Assembly: GCA_943789305.1 (NCBI GenBank)
Contig: CALSTP010000001.1
Span: forward strand, 1,751,178 to 1,815,177
Origin: an uncultured Flavobacteriaceae bacterium
GTDB taxonomy: Bacteria; Bacteroidota; Bacteroidia; Flavobacteriales; Flavobacteriaceae
Reading direction: 5' to 3'
Length of the DNA: 64,000 bases
Within the stretch, counting starts at the first letter, position 1; each line of letters opens with the position of its first letter. The translations under genes were made by a program, and so were the position numbers. Positions 46,901 through 54,851 of the stretch are shown piece by piece. Under the pieces are notes generated by a model, which saw only the letters and a program-made list of their open reading frames with translations, was not told the DNA's origin and made no database searches.

Positions 46901-47394
46901 GAGTATTGTATGGAATCAGTTTGTTCGGAATGCCCTTTGTAATTATGATGACTATGATGGGAATCATTTCTCTCTCTGGAATTGTAGTAAACAATGGAGT
47001 GGTACTAATTGATTACACCCAACTCTTAATTGCTCGAAAAAAAGAAGAATTGGGTATACCCTTTGAACAAATGCTGCCCAGAATCGAGGCAAGAGAAGCA
47101 ATTGTATTGGGAGGAGCAGCCCGTTTACGTCCTGTACTTCTAACTGCAATAACAACCATCTTAGGGCTTATTCCACTTGCTACAGGGCTTAATATTGATT
47201 TCTTTTCCTTAGTAACCGAATGGGATTCAAAAATTTACATTGGAGGTGACAACGTAATTTTCTGGGGACCACTAGCATGGACAGTAATTTTTGGTTTAAC
47301 CTTTGCTACCTTTTTGACATTAGTAATTGTTCCGGCTTGTTTTTACCTCGTTTATCGATTTAAATTGAAGATTAAAGCGTTTCGTTCCTCATAA
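43942..47394 (+). CDS. RND-family efflux pump permease
   Basis: A 1150-residue AcrB-like permease with 12 membrane segments and two large periplasmic loops, the proton-driven part of the tripartite pump. The segment-4 signature is MGLGMLVDNGIVVVENAYR, with a single proton-relay aspartate where HAE-1 pumps have two. It is about 100 residues longer than AcrB; the extra length lies mainly between segments 6 and 7, where an added hydrophobic stretch (about 510-550) is seen. Final gene of the operon. The substrate is not predictable. Confidence 0.95.
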   Translation: MKKSSELKEFSLSSWAIDHSTVIYVIISLFFFLGVASYLSMPRENYPEINTNEVFVSSVFPGNTAEDIERLITDPLEEELKGVPNLVKITSTSLENVSLITVEFDENITKESAKIKVKDKIDAVTSSADWPTFNNAKVEPTAFEFSLSEEIPILNIGLSGDLPIEEMKFYGEFLQEKIEQMSEIKEVALRGVQDFEVEVSLDLLKMNAATVSFDDVINAISRGNRTISAGNIVGDGLRRNIRVLGEIESPEELEKFVIKTQNGVLYLGDVASITFKEKEKNSFARLDGQAAIVLDVKKRSGKNLIRSVEKIRDILGEVVANDFPSYIQVDISNDQSNTTKNIVSDLANNIIFGVILVITVLMFFLGFRNALFVGFAIPMSMFMSFMILGFLGQTINTMVLFGLIMGLGMLVDNGIVVVENAYRLMEKEGMTAIEAAKKGIGEIAYPIIISTATTIAAFVPLGFWPGTIGKFMVFFPITLSIVLGSSLIVAIFFNSMLVSKFMEVEDREISQKSLWRLTFILGGLGLILVFNTGTIRGLGTLMILTTLLFWTYKFLIKNWAVYFQNVTLVKLEKAYTKVLRFALTGKMPYVFLFSTIGLLFSSFIILGLASPKVEFFPENQPQQIFIYIEYPEGTSINKTNKTTKLVEAEVLKVISQDKYIDEISGSNFMIDSNVSMVGAGAQNPETDKGGDQDMPHKGKITLTMSEFKLRKGFSSEDLRTEIQAKLHDRFAGLSVSVEKEAAGPPVGYPVNIELKGDDYDELITVAEQLKIYLGNENILGVEEIKIDVNKSKPGLAINIDRKKSGALGVAGGQIGQQLRRSIFGEKAGIYKKDGEDYDINVRFDESDRSNTTALLDQYIVFRDQATGRIKEIPISAIVEMDNSVSFSAIKHKELRRVVTVYSAVLAGYNANEVVDHVKESIEGFKGFPKGIDFEFTGEVAEQEANMNFLLGALVTALGFILFLLVLQFNSISNPLIILLSIFLSFTGVLYGISLFGMPFVIMMTMMGIISLSGIVVNNGVVLIDYTQLLIARKKEELGIPFEQMLPRIEAREAIVLGGAARLRPVLLTAITTILGLIPLATGLNIDFFSLVTEWDSKIYIGGDNVIFWGPLAWTVIFGLTFATFLTLVIVPACFYLVYRFKLKIKAFRSS

Positions 47395-47409
47395 AGAAGC
47401 TTAACTTAA

Positions 47410-47417
47410 TATCTTTG
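47410..47417 (+). promoter_or_regulatory. -7 promoter box (TATCTTTG) of aspS
   Basis: Exact TAnnTTTG match 17 bp before the aspS ATG at 47435, giving a leader of about 13 nt. It is part of the small palindrome CTTTGCAAAG. Confidence 0.5.
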
Positions 47418-47434
47418 CAAAGAATTATTGAATT

Positions 47435-49189
47435 ATGTTAAGAACAAATAATTGTGGAGAGTTGAATCTCTCTGATGTAGGCAATAGAGTTACCCTTGCA
47501 GGTTGGGTACAAAAAATACGGAACCAAGGCTTTGTAATATGGATAGATCTTAGAGATCGATACGGAATTACTCAAATCATTTTCGATGAAGAACGTACCG
47601 ACAAAAAAATGTTGGAAAAAGCACAAAATCTGGGTCGTGAATTTGTAATACAAGTTCAGGGAACGGTAATCGAAAGAGTGTCAAAAAACCCGAAAATTAA
47701 TACGGGTTCTATCGAAATTTTAGCAGAAGATTTTCAAATCCTTAACGCTTCAAAAACTCCACCCTTTACCATTGAAAACGAGACAGATGGTGGAGAGGAA
47801 TTGCGCATGCAATACCGATATCTTGATATTAGAAGAAACCCTGTACGGGAAAATTTGATTTTTCGCTCAAAAGTAAGTTTAGCCATTCGAAATTATTTAT
47901 CTGCACATAATTTTATTGATGTAGAAACACCCTACTTAATCAAATCTACTCCAGAGGGAGCTCGAGATTTTGTGGTACCCTCTCGAATAAATTCAGGCGA
48001 ATTCTATGCTTTACCTCAATCTCCTCAAACTTTCAAGCAACTTCTTATGGTTGGAGGATTGGATCAGTATTTTCAAATTGTTAAATGCTTTCGTGACGAA
48101 GACTTACGCGCAGATAGACAACCCGAATTTACGCAGATTGATTGTGAAATGACTTTTGTAGAACAAGAAGATATTCTAAATCGTTTTGAAGGTCTTTTAA
48201 AACACTTACTCCAAGAAATTAAAGGAATAACCATTGATGAAATTCCTCGGATAACCTACAGCGAAGCTATTAAAAAATACGGGAACGACAAGCCAGATAT
48301 CCGTTTTGGAATGGAGTTTTGTGAGCTCACAGAACGGGCAAAAGGAAAAGGCTTTCAAGTTTTTGATCAAAAAGAATTAATCGTTGGAATTGCAGTCCCT
48401 GGAGCTGCATCCTTCACACGGAAACAAATTGATGCTTTAATTGATTGGGTAAAGCGACCTCAAATTGGAGCCAGTGGTCTGATTTGGGTTAAATGTAATG
48501 AGGATGGAAGTTATAAATCTTCTGTAGATAAATTTTATTCCCAAAGTGACCTAGAGGACTGGGCAACTGCAACACAAGCTTCAGCTGGAGACCTCATTTT
48601 GATAATGGCAGGAGAAACCAATGACACACGCTCACAACTTTCAGCACTCAGAATGGAATTAGCCGAACAACTTGGACTTCGAGACCCAGAAGTATTTGCG
48701 CCACTATGGGTGATAGATTTCCCTCTCTTAGAATGGGATGAAGAAAATAACTGTTTTCATGCCATGCATCACCCCTTTACAGCTCCAAAACCAGAGCAAA
48801 TTGAACTGCTGGCAACAAAGCCTGAAGCAGTAAATGCAAATGCATATGATTTGGTTTTAAACGGAAATGAAATTGGTGGAGGTTCTATTCGGATACACGA
48901 TAAAAAAACTCAGGAAATCATGTTTGATTTACTTGGTTTTACAAAAGAAGAAGCTCAAGCACAATTTGGGTTTTTAATGGAGGCTTTCCAATACGGTGCC
49001 CCTCCCCATGGTGGAATCGCACTAGGATTAGATCGATTGGTTGCCCTCCTAGGAGGACAAGAAACCATTCGAGATTTTATTGCTTTCCCAAAAAATAACA
49101 GCGGCCGTGATTTGATGATTAATGCACCAGCCACTATTGATCCAGATCAATTAGACGAACTTAATCTCAAACTTAAACCCAAAAAATAA
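47435..49189 (+). CDS. aspS: Aspartyl-tRNA synthetase
   Basis: A 584-residue class II aminoacyl-tRNA synthetase that charges tRNA-Asp. It has the N-terminal OB fold ([20 protein letters not shown]), the motif 2 region [19 protein letters not shown], the bacterial GAD insertion in the middle, and motif 3 [19 protein letters not shown] near the C-terminus. The bacterial length of about 580-590 agrees. Its stop codon overlaps the ATG of the chloride channel gene by one base. Confidence 0.97.
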   Translation: MLRTNNCGELNLSDVGNRVTLAGWVQKIRNQGFVIWIDLRDRYGITQIIFDEERTDKKMLEKAQNLGREFVIQVQGTVIERVSKNPKINTGSIEILAEDFQILNASKTPPFTIENETDGGEELRMQYRYLDIRRNPVRENLIFRSKVSLAIRNYLSAHNFIDVETPYLIKSTPEGARDFVVPSRINSGEFYALPQSPQTFKQLLMVGGLDQYFQIVKCFRDEDLRADRQPEFTQIDCEMTFVEQEDILNRFEGLLKHLLQEIKGITIDEIPRITYSEAIKKYGNDKPDIRFGMEFCELTERAKGKGFQVFDQKELIVGIAVPGAASFTRKQIDALIDWVKRPQIGASGLIWVKCNEDGSYKSSVDKFYSQSDLEDWATATQASAGDLILIMAGETNDTRSQLSALRMELAEQLGLRDPEVFAPLWVIDFPLLEWDEENNCFHAMHHPFTAPKPEQIELLATKPEAVNANAYDLVLNGNEIGGGSIRIHDKKTQEIMFDLLGFTKEEAQAQFGFLMEAFQYGAPPHGGIALGLDRLVALLGGQETIRDFIAFPKNNSGRDLMINAPATIDPDQLDELNLKLKPKK

Positions 49190-50982
49190 TGTCATTTCAG
49201 TGGAATTTGAGATTAAAAAAATTCCTGATTTGGAGGATCAAAAACATTCCGAATAAACAATTCATTCACTTTATCAGTATTGTTGTTGGCGTAACTTCTG
49301 GTTTGTTCGCTGCAGCAATGAAAAATAGCACCTATTTTTTTAAAGAATTAATTACGAATTTAAATCTTGGGTATCAATCCCTGTTTTATTTTATTTTTCC
49401 TACGATCGGAATTATTATAACCCTGGGAATTATTCGGTTTGGAATAAAAAAACCCGTAAATCATGGAATCCCATCCGTTTTATATTCTTTGTCAAAGAGG
49501 AAAGGAATCATTCCTGCATATCAAATGTTTTCCTCAATCTTGACAGCCCCAATTACGATTGGATTTGGGGGATCAGCCGGATTAGAAGGTCCTACGGTTT
49601 CGGGAGGTGCAAGTATTGCATCTAATTTATCTCGACTACTGCACCTCAATCAAGCCTCTCGGAGCTTGCTGATTGGTTGTGCCGCAGCAGGAGCAATGTC
49701 TGCAATTTTTAAGGCTCCAATTGCCGCAATAATATTTGCAATTGAAGTATTCAGTTTGGATTTGACATTAGCTTCTTTACTCCCATTACTTTTTGCATCG
49801 GTATCCGCGCTTTTGACAACCTATTCCTTTTTTGGATCAACGCAACTTTTACCCTTCGAACTGATTGATTTTTTCAATCTCAATCACATTGGATATTACA
49901 TGATTTTTGGCTTAATCGCTGGCCTAAGTGCAATCTATTTCACTAAAGTTTATTTGTGGATTGAACAATTTTTTGAAGCCAAGCTCAAAGGTTTTCAGCG
50001 GATATTAGTCGGTGGTTTTTTATTGAGTTTACTAATTGTTGCCATTCCCCCTTTGTATGGAGAAGGTTTTACCACCATAAATAATTTGCTAAGAGAAGAT
50101 TACAATGCCGCAATAGGAACCTCGTTTTTGATTGAAGATTTTGATCAAACTTGGACGATTATTTTCTTACTCATCGGTCTTGTCATTTTTAAAGTAATTG
50201 CTACAAGTCTTACTTTTGGTGCTGGAGGAAAAGGAGGTGTGTTTGCCCCTGCCTTATTTATGGGGAGTGCCCTTGGACACTCTTTTGCGAAAATCATTAA
50301 TGCTTTTGGAATCTCAAATGTTCCCATTTCAGTAAGTAACTTTACTCTGGTTGGAATGGCAGGAATGATTGCAGGTATTCTCCATGCTCCACTTACTGCA
50401 ATATTTCTGATAGCAGAACTTACTGGAGGCTACGCCTTATTTTTACCCTTAATGATAACGGCTTCATTAGCCTTTGCGCTTTCTAAATATTTTGTACCCA
50501 CAACCGTTTACACCAAAGAATTGGTGCAAAAAGATGCTTTGCTGACCCACGACAAAGATGACAACGTACTTTTGTTGATGCAATTGGACAAACTAATTGA
50601 AAAAGATTTCTGCACGCTTAATCCATCAATGACTTTTGGGGCTATGCTCAATGAAGGCGTAGCTAAATCAAAGAGAAACTTATTCCCTGTTTTAAACGAA
50701 GAAAAAGCACTTATTGGAATCGTTCTGCTTGATGATGTAAGAGAATTTATGTTCGATAGCTCATTATACGAAACTTTATATGTTCGCTCCATAATGCACA
50801 GCCCCCCAAATGTAATCCATTATGAAAAAGACAGTATAAAAATAATTATGCGTAAATTTCAAGACAGCAGCGCATGGAATTTACCCGTTTTAAAAAATGG
50901 AACCTTCTTGGGGTTTGTATCGAAGTCTAAATTATTATCCGTCTACCGGAGAGAATTAATTCGAATTAGTGAATTGACTTGA
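49189..50982 (+). CDS. ClC-family chloride channel/transporter with CBS domains
   Basis: A 597-residue ClC protein: the membrane domain with about 18 helices occupies residues 25-430, and two CBS domains follow (about 445-590). The anion-filter motifs are GFGGSAGLEGP (126-136, with gating Glu133) and GAGGKGGVFAPALFMG. In the segment IIFAIEVFSLDL, Glu186 is kept but the next position, aligned with the proton glutamate E203 of the E. coli antiporter, is Val187. That may mean channel-like rather than H+-coupled conduction. It is translationally coupled to aspS. Confidence 0.92.
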   Translation: MSFQWNLRLKKFLIWRIKNIPNKQFIHFISIVVGVTSGLFAAAMKNSTYFFKELITNLNLGYQSLFYFIFPTIGIIITLGIIRFGIKKPVNHGIPSVLYSLSKRKGIIPAYQMFSSILTAPITIGFGGSAGLEGPTVSGGASIASNLSRLLHLNQASRSLLIGCAAAGAMSAIFKAPIAAIIFAIEVFSLDLTLASLLPLLFASVSALLTTYSFFGSTQLLPFELIDFFNLNHIGYYMIFGLIAGLSAIYFTKVYLWIEQFFEAKLKGFQRILVGGFLLSLLIVAIPPLYGEGFTTINNLLREDYNAAIGTSFLIEDFDQTWTIIFLLIGLVIFKVIATSLTFGAGGKGGVFAPALFMGSALGHSFAKIINAFGISNVPISVSNFTLVGMAGMIAGILHAPLTAIFLIAELTGGYALFLPLMITASLAFALSKYFVPTTVYTKELVQKDALLTHDKDDNVLLLMQLDKLIEKDFCTLNPSMTFGAMLNEGVAKSKRNLFPVLNEEKALIGIVLLDDVREFMFDSSLYETLYVRSIMHSPPNVIHYEKDSIKIIMRKFQDSSAWNLPVLKNGTFLGFVSKSKLLSVYRRELIRISELT

Positions 50983-51007
50983 AGAATAAGCGTTTTTAAA
51001 AAATTTT

Positions 51008-51253
51008 ATGAAATACGTACTCAGAATTTTATTTATTACCTTTTTGGCTGTTCTGTTTAGAGGATACTATGTTAAAGAAACACTTAATTATAACCAAGGT
51101 GAAAAAATAATTGGAATGGGAGTTTTATTTGGAGCTTTTATTTATTTACCCCTATTTCTTTATCATCGTTGGAAAGACAAAAAAATATCAGATTATACCC
51201 TAACCAATGAAAATTTAAGCAAAATGAATGTGAAAAAAAATAAAAAAAAATGA
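51008..51253 (+). CDS. Small membrane protein, unknown function
   Basis: An 81-residue protein with two predicted membrane helices (residues about 4-20 and 35-52), a short loop between them and a Lys/Asn-rich C-terminal tail ending MNVKKNKKK. Similar small proteins of this layout occur in Flavobacteria, but I know no function. It lies between the ClC gene and the cold-shock gene on the same strand. The coding frame ends just before an AT-rich stretch with the cold-shock promoter. Confidence 0.6.
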   Translation: MKYVLRILFITFLAVLFRGYYVKETLNYNQGEKIIGMGVLFGAFIYLPLFLYHRWKDKKISDYTLTNENLSKMNVKKNKKK

Positions 51254-51301
51254 GTTTTTGTTTTTTTGGCAAATTTAATGTTTGATTTTCAAACAAATAC
51301 G

Positions 51302-51309
51302 TAAATTTG
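51302..51309 (+). promoter_or_regulatory. Promoter of the cold-shock gene (TTTG-N17-TAAATTTG)
   Basis: TAAATTTG is an exact -7 box, and TTTG lies 17 bp upstream at 51281-51284, so both Bacteroidota promoter elements are present. The leader before the ATG at 51339 would be about 25 nt. Confidence 0.6.
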
Positions 51310-51338
51310 TATTTTCACTAATTATCGTTATCATTATC

Positions 51339-51530
51339 ATGACAGGCACAGTAAAGTTTTTTAATCCATCAAAAGGTTATGGTTTCATAACTAATGATGA
51401 AACAGGTGAGGACATTTTTGTCCATGTAACGTCTCTTGACGGGGTAACTCTCAATGAGGGCGACAAAGTAGAATATGTTGAAGAAGAAGGTAGAAAAGGA
51501 AAAGTTGCAGGACAAATTCAGGTTCTATAG
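51339..51530 (+). CDS. Cold-shock protein (CspA family)
   Basis: A 63-residue cold-shock domain protein that binds single-stranded RNA and DNA. The start is the ATG at 51339 (MTGTVKFFNPSKGYGF), which gives the standard size; a longer in-frame reading adds a hydrophobic stretch without family support. RNP1 is KGYGFI and RNP2 is DIFVHV. A strong hairpin terminator follows, so it is a single-gene unit. The upstream promoter has both consensus elements. Confidence 0.95.
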   Translation: MTGTVKFFNPSKGYGFITNDETGEDIFVHVTSLDGVTLNEGDKVEYVEEEGRKGKVAGQIQVL

Positions 51531-51552
51531 AAACATTTTATTTTGATTATTT

Positions 51553-51582
51553 AAAAAGCACCTTGATCGGGTGCTTTTTTTT
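51553..51582. terminator. Bidirectional intrinsic terminator between csp and tadA
   Basis: AAAAAGCACC (51553-51562) pairs with GGTGCTTTTT (51570-51579) around a 7-nt loop, and the T run continues to 51582. The A run on the other arm gives the reverse strand a T run too, so it can serve both convergent genes. Confidence 0.85.
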
Positions 51583-52015
51583 ATCTCTTTTTTTTAAAAA
51601 AATCTTCTAAAACAAATGCAGAAGCCTCCGCCAAAATCCCCCCTTGGACTTTGGTTTTGGGGTGGGCTTGGATTCCTTTCGCAACAAAACCTCTCTTAGG
51701 ATCTGCTGCACCAAAAACAATTCGATCCAATTGACTCCAGTACAATGCTCCCATACACATTACACATGGCTCAAGAGTAACGTAGAGTGTGCACCCTTTT
51801 AAATACTTCCCGTTTAAAAAATGAGCAGCAGCGGTAATGGCCTGCATTTCGGCATGAGCAGTAACATCTTTTAAACGTTCGGTGAGATTATGTGCCCTAG
51901 CTATAATTCGCTGACCAACTACTACAACAGCCCCAACAGGAACCTCATCCAACTCAAAAGCCATTTCTGCTTGTTCAAGGGCTTTCTTCATAAAGTACTC
52001 ATCATTCAAATCCAT
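51581..52015 (-). CDS. tadA: tRNA-specific adenosine deaminase
   Basis: A 144-residue zinc deaminase that converts A34 to inosine in tRNA-Arg. The active site is AHAEMQAI with the zinc histidine and catalytic glutamate, and PCVMCMGALYWS with the two zinc cysteines. The ATG at 52015 (MDLNDEYFMKKAL) with AAGG just upstream is preferred over a GTG seven codons earlier. It is convergent with the cold-shock gene and divergent from dxs, whose start is only 57 bp away. Confidence 0.93.
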   Translation of the reverse strand: MDLNDEYFMKKALEQAEMAFELDEVPVGAVVVVGQRIIARAHNLTERLKDVTAHAEMQAITAAAHFLNGKYLKGCTLYVTLEPCVMCMGALYWSQLDRIVFGAADPKRGFVAKGIQAHPKTKVQGGILAEASAFVLEDFFKKKR

Positions 52016-52060
52016 CCTTAAAAGTAAGCATTTCACAATTCATAATCCTGAATTTACTCC

Positions 52061-52068
52061 TACCTTTG
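52061..52068 (+). promoter_or_regulatory. -7 promoter box (TACCTTTG) of dxs, leaderless spacing
   Basis: Exact TAnnTTTG match ending four bases before the GTG start of dxs at 52073. The transcript would start at or beside the GTG. No -33 TTG is visible. Confidence 0.45.
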
Positions 52069-52072
52069 CTTT

Positions 52073-53848
52073 GTGAAGAAAGAATCCATTTTAAAAAAAA
52101 TCGATACTCCTGAAGAACTTCGAAAGCTTAATGTTGAGGATTTAACTCAACTAGCAAATGAGTTACGCCAAGAAATTATTGATGTTGTATCAACTAAACA
52201 AGGACACTTAGGAGCCAGCCTAGGTGTGGTTGAACTTACGCTTGCACTTCACTATGTTTTTAAAACTCCGATCGATCAACTCATATGGGATGTTGGTCAC
52301 CAAGCTTATGGTCATAAAATCATCACGGGAAGAAGAAATCAATTTTCAACAAACCGCCGATTTGGTGGACTCAGTGGATTTCCGAGTCGAGAAGAAAGTA
52401 TTTTCGATGCTTTTGGAACGGGTCATGCATCAACTTCAATATCGGCAGCTTTGGGGATGGCCTTGGCAAATCAACAAAACAATTCTCAAACTCATATTGC
52501 AGTAATTGGTGATGCTTCTATTGCTGGTGGAATGGCATTAGAGGCACTCAATCACGCAGGAGTATCAGATGCTAATTTAATTATTGTTCTTAACGATAAT
52601 GCCATTGGTATTGATCCTAGTGTAGGAGCTCTTAAATATTATTTTGAGAAAGTCCAAAAGGAATTATCTGATTCCAACAATGTTTTTCAAGCCCTTAACA
52701 TTCCATATAATGGCCCCATCGATGGTCACGACCTGAAAAATCTAATTTCTGCTTTTAAAAAGATAAAAAAACAAAAAGGCCCTCGTCTGCTTCATGTGGT
52801 AACAACCAAAGGAAAAGGTCTTGAACCAGCAGAATTGGATCAGGTAACCTATCATGCTCCAGGAAAATTCGATCGCAAAACTGGAATTCTAATTCCAAAA
52901 ACAGAGCGCCCAACCTCTAAATATCAAGATGTTTTTGGAGAAACTTTAGTAGAACTGGCAAGTCAAAATGAATTCATTGTTGGGATTACTCCAGCAATGC
53001 CAACTGGAAGTTCTATGAAATTAATGATGGAAACATTTCCAAAACGTGCTTATGATGTTGGTATTGCAGAGCAACATGCAATAACTTTAGCAGCTGGCAT
53101 GGCGACCAAAGGAATTCTACCCTTTTGTGCCATTTATTCAACTTTTTTACAGCGTGCCTACGATCAAGTTATTCATGATGTTGCCCTTCAAAACTTGGGA
53201 GTTGTCTTTTGCTTGGATCGTGCAGGTTTGGTTGGAGAAGATGGCCCAACGCACCACGGGGTTTTTGATATTACAATGTTAAGAGCAATACCCAACATTC
53301 GAATTCTAGCTCCAAGAAATGAAATTCAGCTCAGACAAACCCTATACACCTTACAATTGGGTATTAATGGCCCTGTTGCAATCCGATATCCTCGAGGATA
53401 TGGTAAAATATCGGACTGGAAAGTTCCTTTTCAAAAAATCTCATTGTTTCAAGGGAGCTGCCTCAAAAAAGGAAAACAGATTGCAGTTATTTCTGTAGGA
53501 ACAATGGCTGACAATGTAAAGGAAGCATTGGACATCATTGAGGAAGAATGTACACCTGGTCACTATGACCTTGGAAGTATCAAACCTTTAGACCAAAAAC
53601 TTCTACATGATATTTTTGAAAATCACTCTGCAATTATTACAATAGAAGATGGAGCATTAGCAGGGGGAGCAGGAAGTGCAATTTTAGAATGGGCAAACGA
53701 AAACGAACAGCAACATCGAATAAAAAGAATAGGTATTCCAGATCGTTTTATTTCTCATGGAACCACAGCTGAACTTCAAAAAGAAATTGGCATGGATTCA
53801 ATTGGAATCGCATCCTCAATATTAGCTCTTCATCAAAAAATCTCTTAA
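52073..53848 (+). CDS. dxs: 1-deoxy-D-xylulose-5-phosphate synthase (GTG start)
   Basis: A 591-residue thiamine diphosphate enzyme that condenses pyruvate and glyceraldehyde 3-phosphate, the first step of the MEP isoprenoid route. Landmarks are DVGHQAYGHKIITGR (residues 74-88), the ThDP/Mg motif starting GDASIAGGM and ending at NDN, and the transketolase segment GIAEQHAITLAAGMA. The start is GTG, directly after the -7 box. Isoprenoid supply links it to the polyprenyl synthase and lycopene cyclase of this window. The stop interlocks with the convergent Rieske-like gene. Confidence 0.96.
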   Translation: MKKESILKKIDTPEELRKLNVEDLTQLANELRQEIIDVVSTKQGHLGASLGVVELTLALHYVFKTPIDQLIWDVGHQAYGHKIITGRRNQFSTNRRFGGLSGFPSREESIFDAFGTGHASTSISAALGMALANQQNNSQTHIAVIGDASIAGGMALEALNHAGVSDANLIIVLNDNAIGIDPSVGALKYYFEKVQKELSDSNNVFQALNIPYNGPIDGHDLKNLISAFKKIKKQKGPRLLHVVTTKGKGLEPAELDQVTYHAPGKFDRKTGILIPKTERPTSKYQDVFGETLVELASQNEFIVGITPAMPTGSSMKLMMETFPKRAYDVGIAEQHAITLAAGMATKGILPFCAIYSTFLQRAYDQVIHDVALQNLGVVFCLDRAGLVGEDGPTHHGVFDITMLRAIPNIRILAPRNEIQLRQTLYTLQLGINGPVAIRYPRGYGKISDWKVPFQKISLFQGSCLKKGKQIAVISVGTMADNVKEALDIIEEECTPGHYDLGSIKPLDQKLLHDIFENHSAIITIEDGALAGGAGSAILEWANENEQQHRIKRIGIPDRFISHGTTAELQKEIGMDSIGIASSILALHQKIS

Positions 53849-54306
53849 TTCGAAATTATTACAGAATTTCCTCTGTTTTCTGCTTGATAAAAAAGCAAAG
53901 GATAACCTTTTTCAAAATCCTCCTCTGATGGATTAAGTAACTGACCTGTCGCTAAACTGTATTGGAATTTTTCGCATGAACACTCAGCCAACACTCCTTT
54001 GATTTGAGTTTGAGAACAGCTGTTAGGAGGATGATTCGGACAACTAGCTTCCCATGCAAAAAAATTATTACCATTTAAATTAAAAACCAAAACACCTTTG
54101 TGGCCCAATTGGGGAATCAAAACCGATCCACCGGCATATCTCAAGTCATCATATTCGGGTAAATTCAAATTGACTTGAAACCGAAAGGAAAATTCAGGTA
54201 AATAAGGATTTCGTTCCAAATCCGAGCTTGAACAAGAAGTCAAAAAAACAAGAATCCTAAAAGCATTGAAGAACTTCTTTTTTAAAAATAGGGTTAAATC
54301 ACTCAA
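53845..54306 (-). CDS. Rieske-like lipoprotein with atypical cluster ligands
   Basis: A 153-residue product with a lipoprotein-type N-terminus (ILVFLTSC, Cys25) and a Rieske-type fold beginning near residue 60. The ligand region reads CPNHPPNSC followed by CSCEKFQYS. A true Rieske site has CxH then CxxH; here the second histidine is replaced by lysine/phenylalanine, so a classical 2Fe-2S site is unlikely. No ATG is available; TTG at 54306 is the best start. Related proteins of unknown function are seen in Flavobacteria. The promoter region is shared with divergent greA. Confidence 0.75.
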   Translation of the reverse strand: MSDLTLFLKKKFFNAFRILVFLTSCSSSDLERNPYLPEFSFRFQVNLNLPEYDDLRYAGGSVLIPQLGHKGVLVFNLNGNNFFAWEASCPNHPPNSCSQTQIKGVLAECSCEKFQYSLATGQLLNPSEEDFEKGYPLLFYQAENRGNSVIISN

Positions 54307-54311
54307 ATTCT

Positions 54312-54319
54312 TATATTTG
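54312..54319 (+). promoter_or_regulatory. -7 promoter box (TATATTTG) of greA
   Basis: Exact TAnnTTTG match. Transcription would begin near 54324, directly before the hairpin at 54326-54347, and 50 nt before the greA ATG. No -33 TTG is visible. Confidence 0.5.
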
Positions 54320-54325
54320 TATTAC

Positions 54326-54351
54326 AACCCTTCCTTATGGCAGGGTTTTTT
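54326..54351 (+). terminator. Terminator-like hairpin (attenuator candidate) in the greA leader
   Basis: AACCCT (54326-54331) pairs with AGGGTT (54342-54347); inside, CC pairs with GG around a TTAT loop after one mismatch. A run of T follows (54346-54351). It lies between the greA promoter box and the greA start, on the greA strand only; the reverse strand has no T run after the stem. Reading through it is required to make greA mRNA. Confidence 0.65.
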
Positions 54352-54374
54352 ATTAGTAATAAAACTAAGTAAAA

Positions 54375-54851
54375 ATGAGTAAAACTTCATACTATACCGA
54401 AGAAGGTTTAAAAAAATTAAAAGAAGAGCTCAATCATTTGAAAGATATTGAACGCCCCAAGGCGTCTCAAGCCATAGCGGAAGCCAGAGATAAAGGAGAT
54501 TTGAGTGAAAATGCAGAATATGACGCTGCCAAAGAGGCGCAAGGTATGCTCGAAATGCGGATTGCCAAAATGGAAGAGAATTATGCAAATGCTAGGCTCA
54601 TCGATGAGTCCCAATTGGATGTCTCAAAAGTTTTGGTATTATCCACCGTCGAATTAATTAATAAAAGTAATGGGATGAAAATGACCTACACATTAGTTGC
54701 CCAAAGTGAAGCCGATCTAAAAACTGGGAAGATATCAGTAAACTCTCCTATTGGCAAAGGATTATTAGGTAAAAAAGTAGGCGAAATGGCAGAGATAAAT
54801 GTTCCCAATGGAACTATTCAACTCGAGATTACCAAAATAAGTAGAACTTAA
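54375..54851 (+). CDS. greA: Transcription elongation factor GreA
   Basis: A 158-residue GreA that rescues backtracked RNA polymerase by stimulating transcript cleavage. The N-terminal coiled coil carries at its tip GDLSENAEYDAAKEAQ (about 41-56), with the acidic residues that reach the polymerase active site; the C-terminal FKBP-like domain ends VPNGTIQLEITKI. Full length and normal. The leader holds a terminator-like hairpin, suggesting that greA is regulated by premature termination. The HIT gene begins directly after its stop. Confidence 0.96.
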   Translation: MSKTSYYTEEGLKKLKEELNHLKDIERPKASQAIAEARDKGDLSENAEYDAAKEAQGMLEMRIAKMEENYANARLIDESQLDVSKVLVLSTVELINKSNGMKMTYTLVAQSEADLKTGKISVNSPIGKGLLGKKVGEMAEINVPNGTIQLEITKISRT

